Shown in pieces: positions 55,522-64,000 of a stretch of 64,000 nt of DNA. This stretch comes from Dryocosmus kuriphilus (lineage: Eukaryota; Arthropoda; Insecta; Hymenoptera; Cynipidae): contig CM076193.1 of the NCBI GenBank assembly GCA_038277395.1, positions 96,673,583-96,737,582 on the forward strand. The letters are read 5' to 3'. Every line of letters begins with the position of its first letter. The first letter of the stretch is position 1. A program made the position numbers and the translations under genes. The notes below the pieces were generated by a model that saw nothing but the letters and a program-made list of their open reading frames with translations, did not search any database and had not been told where the DNA came from.

Positions 55522-57332
55522 CCCTCAGAGAACACACTGGGTCATATTGATCCTTACCTCGCGGTTGAGCGTAAATAACTTTGAGGAGTTACCCCTAGTT
55601 GTACCGCGAAAAAAGAGGTCTTTTTAAAGAATTTTTTGCAAGAAACCCACTAAACTTTTTTATACAAACTACTTATGATATTAGAGTGCATACTCTAAAG
55701 ATATTTTTAGTTTATTTTCAATAAAAAATATTTATTATTTTATAAATACAAGGCCATAGTGTAGGACTCCTCTTGTCAAACCTGGTTTGCGGTGACAAGT
55801 TTTCCGCAAGTCTGGATCCTCCGAAATACAAAATTGATACGGATTTAGTTAAATTATATGATTATCTAGTCTTTAATCGATCGATAAAAAAAAAAAGAAG
55901 TATCTGGAACAAAATGAGAACCGGTCAAAGTCAAAAGTTCGATTTTTACTGAAAAAAGCAATCGTTTTTCGGCTATATAAAAAAAGTATTTGTTAAAAAA
56001 AAATCATCGATTATAGACTAGATTTTTATGTGTTAAAAAAGCCACCAAATTTAAATGAAATCAGTTCAGTAGTTTTCGAGCAATTTTTGTCACCGACTTG
56101 AAAAACGTCATTTTGAGAAAAAACGCGTATGTTTCAACTGAAATTTCCACCAAGAGACACATTTTTTGAACTTAAATTGAATCATCTATTTGGGGCCCAT
56201 ACAGTAACTCTTTTGCATAAGTTGCCGATCCCAAATATTCAATTTGTTTTTGTTTGCGAAGCAATCTTCCTTCGCGGGTACTCTCTGCCGCGCGGTTTTC
56301 TGCCAACGAAATTCGGGCTGTGTCAGTTTTTTCCGCATGTGTCATGAGCTGACTAAAACGACCTGACGCGCTTATCCTTCAAGGTCTCTCTATCTCAGTC
56401 AATTTTTGCTGGCTCAACATAAAACTTTTCGGACGCATTTTCAGAATTACATACTTTAAGAAAATGCAAAAAAAAAATCGATTTTTTGAAAATGACAACT
56501 AGGGGTAACCCCTTAAGGAATTTTTTAAAAATTGGCGGTCCTGACGCCTTGTACCTGTAGTTTGGGCTTCTAACTATACCTCAAAATACTTGCTTTATAC
56601 TGGTCAACACGCAATAGGGATTAGAAAGCGTTCGAAGTCGGTCTAGGGTCATTCTGACCCTATTATGTAACTAAGCGTCCATTTGCTCCAAAAAACTTGT
56701 TAATATCAAGTATTATTATAAGTGGAAAGTATACAGTGGGGTCAAAACATTCCAATATACTTTTTTCGAAGTATATCTGGAGACAGAAATACATATGAAG
56801 TGCATCAGAAGTACATACATACATACATAACATACATCAGAAGTACATCTGAACACAGAAAAACCTGCTATGGCCGTCTTGCTTGCGTTCGATGTGTGAC
56901 GATCATCGGATTTATATGTGCAATGGAATTTTCCGTTTTTTTACCTTCAAAACTACCTGCGTCACCTAGTCAAATAACTACCTTTTTTCAAGACATACTA
57001 AAGTTTAATTTTTTTATTTATTCTACTGCATTTCAAGAATATATAAATACATTTTTAGCTACAAATATTAAAAAATAAAAAAACTCCAATTTTTTTCATA
57101 AACAATGATTTTTATAAAAAAAAATTTCATGAATTTTTAAAAATATGTTAATAATTATTACGGCACTTTTTGTTTATATTCAATGACTTGACAATGTTTC
57201 AAGTATATCTGGGAATTTTTTCAAGCTCATCGCACACGTCATTTTAAAGCTGTGGACGATCAAAGTTTCCGTAGGGTCAGCTAGACCCAGAGTGTTCACC
57301 GTGATTGAAGCAAAAGGTGTGTTCTCGGAGGG
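55522..57332. mobile_element. piggyBac-like element, non-autonomous
   Basis: TTAA on both sides (55518-55521 and 57333-57336). Ends CCC...GGG with inverted repeats CCCTC(A/C)GAGAACACAC. Sub-terminal GGGTC words sit inside both ends (TGGGTCATATTGATCC on the left, GGGTCAGCTAGACCC on the right; also AGGGTCATTCTGACCCT at about 56646). TTAA duplication and CCC/GGG ends are diagnostic of piggyBac. The 1.8-kb interior has no transposase frame. A further inverted pair (GTTACCCCTAGTTGT at about 55588 and ACAACTAGGGGTAAC at about 56496) suggests a nested element. Confidence 0.8.
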
Positions 57333-57418
57333 TTAAATAAAAAACTATAGGCTTATAAAATCTAGGTTTCTCAAACACCCTCTCATAGAGATTGATTCAA
57401 ATATGTAAATATTTTGAA

Positions 57419-57640
57419 ATTCTGGTCTATGGGACATGTTGGATTTGCGAATTTGGAACTTGTCAGTTTTGACGTCGAACTCGAAATCAGCAACCTAAAA
57501 ACCCCTTGTACCAAATTTTAGACAAACCTGAATAAATTTTGAACTTTCAGCCGCCATATTGGATCCGCCATTTTGAATTGGTAATTTTTGAAGTCAAAAT
57601 CGAAATAAGCGACCTCGAAAACCGCCTTACACCTACCTGG
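57419..57640. repeat. Inverted copy of the 54-kb minisatellite
   Basis: Two units on the opposite strand of the array at 54110-54490: CGCCATATTGGATCCGCCAT, TTTTGAATTGG, GTCAAAATCGAAAT(A/C)AGC(G/A)ACCT(C/A)(G/A)AAAACC and CCTTGTACCAAATTTTAG. These flank the piggyBac-like element on the other side. Confidence 0.6.
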
Positions 57641-57647
57641 ACTTATA

Positions 57648-58387
57648 GACCGGGCGGCAGTGACAGAAAAAATAGACCAATTGTAACTCTGGTCAATTTT
57701 TTACAAGCTGCCAAGTATTTTACCTGAAAAAACAAACCCAAAATTCACCATAAGCTAACTAGCATACTGTTTTAGCGAGTACAAGGGTATTGCATACTCT
57801 TACATAATTGTTTAAAAATCTCTCAACTAAAATCAATTTTTAACAGTATGCCAAGACGAAATTAGAATAATTTTACCCAAAAGTTAACAAAATTTTCCAA
57901 GGCATACTGTTTGCACCTGTTTAAGAGTGTGTTACGCATCATTTAGTTTGTACATTTTTAAATTAGATGGTACGTAAGACACTCTTAAACACGTGCAAAC
58001 AGTATGCCTTGGAAAATTTTGTTAACTTTTGGGTAAAATTATTCTCATTTCGTCTTGGCATACTGTTAAAAATTGATTTTAGTTGAGCGATTTTTAAACA
58101 ATTATGTAAGAGTATGCAATACCCTTGTACTCGCTAAAACAGTACGCCAGTTAGCTTATGGTGAATTTTGGGCTTGTTTTTTAAGTTGAAAATACTTGGC
58201 AGCCTGTAAAAAATTGACCAGAGTTACCATTTTTCTTTAAAAAATAAAATTTGTTTTTCAGTACGACGTACCACAGTGCGCGTAATCTTAATTGTATATT
58301 CCTTGTTGTTAGGGGTGCCAGCATGTCTGGTATGAGGGGCATACTGTAAAAAATTGGTCTTTTTTTTCTGTCACTGCCGCCCGGTCT
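57648..58387. mobile_element. 740-bp foldback/MITE
   Basis: GACCGGGCGGCAGTGACAG at 57648 pairs with CTGTCACTGCCGCCCGGTC ending at 58387, with TA on both sides. The arms continue as a nearly perfect palindrome (shared words GTACAAGGGTATTGCATACT and GGCATACTGTTAAAAATTGA) with a centre near 57955. The right arm has an extra segment of about 110 bases (about 58237-58350) with GGGGCATACTGTAAAAAATT. The motif GCATACTGT recurs several times inside each arm, making nested hairpins. Confidence 0.78.
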
Positions 58388-58909
58388 ATTACGGCAAGTT
58401 TTCTAGTTCTGCCACTGTGCACTGTGCAGTTCTGTGAATCTTGAGATTCTTTTGAAAATGAAAGCATTATTTGAATTTTTAACGCTTAAAATAGTTTAAG
58501 GGTTGAGACACATTTTTTTTAGATACCCAAAAATTATGGAAAATTTTTTCATCAATTAACACAAAATGAGTGTCAGATTTTTGAAAATAACAAAAAATGT
58601 TGTGGTCTACTCTAATATTTAACTGTTTTTTCAATGTTTTTGTTAATTTTTTCATAAGATATGGAAAAAAAAACAGTGAAAATTTGAAGATTCTTTTAAA
58701 TTACGAAGTCTCAAAACAAATGTCATTTCTAACTTATTTTTGGTTCATTTTAAAGGCTAATTTACGTTGAATATTAGTAACATCCCAAGAAAATTGTGCC
58801 AATGTTTTCAGGTCTGTTAAGCTGGCAGAACACTATTGAGCTATAGATATGTGACCTATATTATAATTTAAGGCTTATTTAAGGATAATTTAATGCCCAC
58901 TGTGAAATT
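58388..58909. other. Non-coding, nothing recognised
   Basis: AT-rich stretch between the foldback and the satellite block. No gene or repeat supported. Confidence 0.3.
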
Positions 58910-59855
58910 TTGAGCTCCGTTCATTTTGTAAAAAATGGCGTTACAACTGGCTTAACGTTAAGCTGACTCTACAATGATATAAAACGTACGAAAAATTAAT
59001 TAAACAGTTTTCTTAATACCACAATTCAGGGTTTAATTAGGGCTCTCGGAATATGATTATTAAATTTTTTTAAAATTTTAAAACAATTATTGTTGAAACA
59101 AATGTAATACAAATGTATTAAAAAAATTTTTTTTTCATACCATAACTTAGGTCTCACGTAGGACTAATCTAGTTCCATATTCTGAAATTTTTGGAAACTA
59201 GCTCCATTTTTTTTGGTAAAAAATGGAAAAAAAAAACACTGTTTGGTTCAACGCTAAGCTGGCTCAACAATGCTATAAAACGAACTAAAAATTAAACACA
59301 TTTTTTTAAAAAATATTGTTTAAACAAATGTACTAAAAATTTATTAAACAAACTTCTTTTCATACCATAATTTAGGGCTCATTTAGGGCCCTATTGCGAA
59401 ATTTTGAGCTCCATTTTTTTTGTGTAAAAAATGGTGTTTTCACTGGCTTAAACTTAAATTGGCTCAATAATCCTATAAAACGTACTTAAAATTAATTGAA
59501 CAAATTTTTTTAATACCATAATTTATGGCTCTTGGAATATTATTATTAAAGTTTTTGGAAAATTGTTTAAATAATTATTATTTAAAACAATGTACTAAAA
59601 ATTTATTAAGCAAATTTCTTTTTAAATCATAATTTAGGACTAACTCACAATCAGTGCCCCCACTGCAAAATTTTGGGCGCTATTATTTTTGGTAAAAAAT
59701 TGACAAAAATGTTGTTTACTTTGATAATTATATTCCGAGAGCCCTAAATGACAGTATTAACAAAATTTGTTTAATTAATGTTTAGTAGGTTTTATAGCAT
59801 AGTGATGCCACCTTAAAATTAAGTCAAAGCAAACATAATTTTTTTCCATTTTTTA

Positions 59856-59904
<49 letters not shown>

Positions 59905-60190
59905 GGAATGGAGACCAAAATTTCGCAATGAAGCACTAAATTAGCCTCAAACGAGCACTAAATTATGGTACGAAAAGAAATTGGTTTAATTAATTTTTTG
60001 TATATTTATTTAAACAATAACTGTTTAAATAGTTTTTAAAAAACGTTGATAATCATATTCCAAAAGCCTTAAATGAAACCTCAATTACGGTATTAAAAAA
60101 AATTGTTTAAATTAATTTTTAGCGCATTTTATAACATTAAGCTAGCGGAAACATCATCCTTTGAAAGAAAAAATGGAGCCCAAAATTTCG
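58910..60190. repeat. Satellite-like block in two opposite orientations
   Basis: The forward part (58910-about 59715) has three diverged units with (G)AGCTCCATTTTTTTTGGTAA, AAAATGG...GCTTAA(A/C)(C/G)(T/G)TAAG(C/T)TGGCTCAA, CTATAAAACG(T/A)AC and CATACCATAATTTAGGGCTC. The reverse part (about 59720-60190) has the same words on the other strand, for example GTTTTATAGCAT and GAGCCCAAAATTTCGTAATG. An A(39) tract lies at 59857-59895, within the motif that is A-rich in all units. Confidence 0.65.
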
Positions 60191-60489
60191 TAATGGGACA
60201 CAGTTAGCTAAATTTGTTCGGATAACTGCTCATCGCCATTGTCATCTGAAAACTCTAAATAGTTTAAATAATGGGAGGGGGGATATAGATATGTAAAATC
60301 CGAATAGGGTATCAACAATCTAATCTAATCATTATAATCTCCTTATATCAGGGAGAAAGAAATCATTTAGATTAAAGGTTCCAGGTATTGCATAGAGTCC
60401 TGCAACTTTTATTAAAGAAATGACTCACCAACTATGAATGGGTTCGCGATTAGTGGAAAGAAAGAGCCGATGGGACCTCGAAAGTTATT

Positions 60490-60626
60490 TGAAAATCGCG
60501 TTATCCGAATAAAACTCCAAAAAAGGCCCTGTAAATTCCTGCCGGGACCGCAGTTTCTGTGCGTGTTAACCGAGGTGAGGCTTAATTAACCGAGCTCGTT
60601 TTAACGAGGGTTTACTGTGGGTGTGT
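60490..60626 (-). mobile_element. Possible pogo/Tigger-type terminal fragment
   Basis: Read on the minus strand from 60626: CAGTAAACCCTCGTTAAAAC, then GAGCTCGGTTAATTAAGCC, CTCGGTTAACACGC. CAGT...CCTCG(N)TTAA...GG(C)TCGGTTA is the style of pogo/Tigger terminal repeats. A GTTATCCGAA word at about 60502 pairs with TTCGGATAAC at about 60218, but no second full end was found. Confidence 0.35.
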
Positions 60627-60869
60627 GTTTAAGCTGAATGGCATTTTGCTTCAAAATGGCAGAACTTTTAATAGAAACCACCTAGAAGGATAAATGTTTT
60701 TCGAGATTGTACATGAATACCTACCCCGACTATAGGAAAATTATAGAGCGTGGAAAACATTTTTTAAGTTTGAAAATCCATGTTGAAGTTAGCATTTTTT
60801 GTGAAAAATTTTGATTATCGGTTACCATGTGCGCTTAGGTATTATATTTTATGTTCTACGCATGTTTTT

Positions 60870-61534
60870 ACATTCTCATCTCAATGAGAAAGGTATTAGT
60901 TTTATGTGAAAACTGACTTTCGCGGATTTCATGAAATCTCGACATTTCATGACCCCCTGAATCCGAAAAAAAAAACATGTTTTACGTTGGTGTCTGTCTG
61001 TCGTTGTTGTCGTCGATGTCGTTGTCTGTTTCCACGATAACTTTCGAAGGACTAATCGGATTGGATTGCGCTTTGGCACACTTCTTTAGGGCATAAAAAG
61101 TAAAGACGAGTTCGTTAACCAGCGGTTTTTGACCTGCGATTCTGGTTTTATCCATCATAATTTCTTTCTAAAAATCAAGAATTCAAATTTCCCGCCAAAA
61201 TATGCAAGATGTGAAAAAAATCATAATACACAAAGTTGTTCATCTCAAAAAGATCTACAAATTTGCCCTCTATCATTTTTTCGGAGACGCATTGTTTTTG
61301 AGTTATTCGTGAAATATGTTATTAAATACAAACACACTTTTCACCAAAACTATGCAAGATACGAAAAAAATGATAATAAACAAAGTTGTTCACCTTAAAA
61401 AGATCTACAAATTTGCTTAAAACTATTTCTTGATCCAGCGCATAGTTTATTCATGAAACGTATAATAGTTGTTTTAGTCAAAAAATACATTACCATAAAG
61501 TCAATAAGAAAGTTAGCAAAGGTTATTAAAAAAT
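60870..61534 (+). mobile_element. Helentron-like element, copy H
   Basis: Starts ACATTCTCATCTCAATGAG after TTTTT. It has the conserved block, the TTGTTGTCGTCGATGTCG-type microsatellite (about 61003-61028), and then a deletion joins it to about two internal units. It runs into the composite reversed 3' fragment at 61535-61652, as do C1 and C2. Confidence 0.7.
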
Positions 61535-61652
61535 CTGCCCGCTACTCAGGCGCATTCTCATCACGTTTCTCACGCCTACCAGTCGATTAAAGTATATCAA
61601 AAACGTGAATTTCTTAATTTTTCTTAAATTCCGGCTGAAAAATGCAATTTTT
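61535..61652 (-). repeat. Reversed 3'-end fragment joining H and I
   Basis: AAAATCTGCCCGCTACTCAG, then GCGCATTCTCATCACG and about 90 bases ending AAAAATGCAATTTTT before the next 5' end. It matches the junctions at 24866-24985, 25789-25911 and 29052-29180. Confidence 0.65.
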
Positions 61653-62788
61653 ACATTCTCATCTCAATGAGGAGGTATTAGTTTTATGTGAAACCTGACT
61701 TTCGCGGATTTCATGAAATCTCCACGTTTTGAGACCCTCTGAGTGAGAAAAAACGATTTTTATGACAATGTCTGTCTTTTGTTGTTTTTGTCGTTGTTGT
61801 CGTCATCGTCGGCATCTGTTACTGCGATAACTTTTGAAAGAGTCATCAGATTGGATTGCGCTTTGGCACACTTCTTCAGAGTCCAAAAAGAAAGGACGAG
61901 TTCGTTAACCAGCGGTTTTTGACCAGTGGTTATGGTTTTATCCATCAAAAACGGTTTTCACAAAATCAAAAAATCCATTTTGCGGCTAAACTATGCGAGA
62001 TACAGAAAAAACAGTAGAGAGTAAAATTGTTCATCTCAAAAAAATCTACAAGTTTTATTACAATCATTTTTTGATAAAATGCACGGTTTTTGTTTTAATC
62101 GAGAAAACGTGATTAAAAATCAAAAATTCAAATTTATCGCCAAACTATGCAAGATACGAAAAAATGATAATAAAAGAAGTTCTTCACCTCAAAATGATCT
62201 AAAAATTTTCTCTCTATCATTTTTTTTGAGCAGACGCGTAGTTTTTGAGTTATTCGTGAAATATGTTATGAAATATAAAGAAAACGACTTTCCAGCAAAA
62301 CTATGCAAGATATGAGAAAATATTAACAAGCAGAATTGTTCACCTTGGAAAGAGCTAAAAAATTTATTTATAAGACTCATCGTTTTACTTTTAAGAATCG
62401 AAATCCTGCATTGTGAAAATTTGGAAAATCAGAAAAAAAAACTTTACCAATCTACAATCTGTTTAAAAAGAATTTAATTGTCGAGCGCGAAGCGCTAGTG
62501 TCATGATGAGAATGTATTCCTGAAGGTCGATAAAGCCTTAAGTAAAATAATTTCTTTTGTAATTTTTAATAAAAAAATCAAATTTAATAATCCCATTAAA
62601 AGTAGGTGTTCTGAAATTTTAAGACCCACGTAAACGAATATCAAGCATGATGTGCAAGGACCAAACACATCCGAGCGCGAAGCGCGAGGCTTAAATATAT
62701 CGGAGCGCGAAGTGCGACGACCACCAGACCGCGCGCCCTAGGCGCGTTCATACTTCGCGCGATGAGAATGTGCCCGCGAAGCGGGCAA
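61653..62788 (+). mobile_element. Helentron-like element, copy I
   Basis: Starts ACATTCTCATCTCAATGAGG after TTTTT and has the full order: conserved block, microsatellite (about 61782-61812), three internal units, the unique block with GATGAGAATGTATTCC, GAGCGCGAAGCGCGAG, and the end GATGAGAATGT, GCCCGCGAAGCGGGC, then AATTTTTT. Next to C3 and D it is the best-preserved copy. Confidence 0.75.
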
Positions 62789-63490
62789 TTTTTTAAATAG
62801 ATTTTCACATGCCCATTCCAAATCCACCCGGCCTTTAAATTAGTTGATAACTTCATGATTCTGAGTAAAAAGTGAATGAAGTTTCTATTTCAACAATTTA
62901 TGGCAAGCATTATTTTTCAAACTCCTGCCAAGAGTTGAAGTACAAAATTTCTTAAAAATATGAATTTAATTGCTATCACTTTTTACATTCAAGGCTAATT
63001 TTTTATAGATCACCCGGTTAGTGGTCCATATCCGTCGGTAGTACATATATAAGGGTTGTCCACATTTCCTAGCTAAAAAAATAATTTATTGAAATCAAAA
63101 CACACTGAAACTTGATTTATTCATTTTTGTAAAAAACTGTTCTATGCCAAATTTGAGCCAATCGGACAAGATAAATAAAGTGATAACAAATGTAAATTTA
63201 ATCTTAATAAATAGAGTATGAAAAAATTAGAGTTTAGAACTTCATTCTCAACACCTAGCCCTTTCCACATCTCCCTTTATACCCTCACCGAATATCAATT
63301 TAACGTCCAAATTCTTTACGGTGTTTATTGTATTTTCACCTAAAACATTTTAATTTTTCGAACGCTATTATTATTTAAAATGCAGAACAATTATATTTTA
63401 CTTATCCTCGCAGTGGGTTATCATGATCCCAATTTAAGAGGACATTTCAATTCATAAGCATTTCAGTTTTTTAAGGCCATGTAACAATCA
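62789..63490. other. Non-coding, nothing recognised
   Basis: AT-rich sequence with no supported gene or repeat. Confidence 0.3.
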
Positions 63491-63791
63491 CTTACGTCAT
63501 ACGATTCCTACGTTACCGACATTTTTTTGGAACCAACTTACGTCCGCATGAAATGAGATAGCGAGTTGAAAATTTGGGAAACAAAATAAAAAGCAAAAAG
63601 GAACGTTTCTCTGGTCCTAAAATTTCATAATTACAATTTTTTTTTTGTAATTACAAAATTTTAGGACTATACAAACGTTCCTTAGTGCTTTTTATATAGT
63701 TTCACAAATTTTCAACTCGATATCTCACTTCGTGTGGACGTAAGTTGCTCCCCAAGAAGATGTCGGTAAAGTAGGAATCGTATGACGTAGG
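63491..63791. mobile_element. 301-bp hairpin MITE
   Basis: CTTACGTCATACGATTCCTA at 63491 pairs with TAGGAATCGTATGACGTAGG ending at 63791. The arms continue through ACTTACGTCC/GGACGTAAGT, GAGATA(T)CGAGTTGAAAATTT and GGAACGTTT up to a centre at about 63640 (TAATTACAATTTTTTTTTTG). Almost the whole element is arm. No clear target duplication was seen. Confidence 0.72.
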
Positions 63792-64000
63792 TATGTTGGA
63801 ATTTGATGTATTTCAAAATCAAAATGCGAGATGGCGCGAATCACACTCCGTAAGACACATACTAAAATAATCACTTTCAAAATTTAATTTCTCGTGAACT
63901 AATCCAGGAAGAGGGTGTGAAATTTTTGTAGATAACGCGTATCATATCCCTGTATAATATAATGCTTTAAATTCAATTTCCGAAGTTGGACTATATAGCC

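Overview
The window is about 64 kb of AT-rich eukaryotic DNA, most probably from an insect. The reasons are spliceosomal-type GT-AG signals and the mix of elements: a BEL/Pao LTR retrotransposon, a mariner, hAT and piggyBac-type fragments, a tRNA-derived SINE and many foldback and MITE-like repeats. Nothing identifies the species. There are no bacterial operons, CRISPR arrays, rRNA genes or convincing intact tRNA genes. No complete host gene was recognised, and almost every long open frame is a transposon relic or a chance frame in a repeat.

Layout. 0-5 kb: one candidate host-like exon (592-756), a hAT-like zinc-finger gene relic with an intron (2162-3264) and a few small candidate exons (about 4011-4681). 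4.7-10.9 kb, minus strand: a decayed BEL/Pao element with gag, protease, RT, RNase H, integrase, polypurine tract and a likely 3' LTR. Its integrase is split by a tRNA-derived SINE with a 13-bp target duplication. 10.9-12.0 kb: an 87-A tract, then a non-LTR reverse transcriptase relic with a duplicated TAA-rich tail. 12-34 kb: diverged tandem repeats carrying many copies of one dominant element family, with a 500-N gap at 19145-19644. 29.8-33.1 kb and 34.8-38.4 kb: long inverted-repeat elements. 41.4-44.4 kb: a 3.1-kb near-perfect palindrome with 10-bp flanking direct repeats. 45-49 kb: a hAT C-terminal relic and a mariner with an internal deletion. 49.5-54 kb: a foldback element with several nested elements and very long G tracts. 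54-60 kb: minisatellites, a TTAA-flanked piggyBac-like element, a second foldback and an inverted satellite block. 60.8-62.8 kb: two more copies of the dominant family. 63.5-63.8 kb: a hairpin MITE.

Main discovery. About fourteen copies of one 0.2-1.4 kb family (labelled A, B, C1-C4, C5a, C5b, D-I) share a fixed architecture. A 5' end ACATTCTCATC lies against a T tract. A conserved block, a GTC/GTT microsatellite and 2-5 internal units of about 150 bp follow. The inverted copy GATGAGAATGT then precedes a terminal hairpin GCCCGCGAAGCGGGC and another T tract. Asymmetric inverted ends, a 3' hairpin, a microsatellite, an internal minisatellite and T-tract insertion are hallmarks of non-autonomous Helentrons (HINE/DINE-1-like). 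Three copies sit inside other repeats whose second copy gives the empty site, so the boundaries can be read directly. No Rep/helicase gene is present, so the class assignment is an inference.
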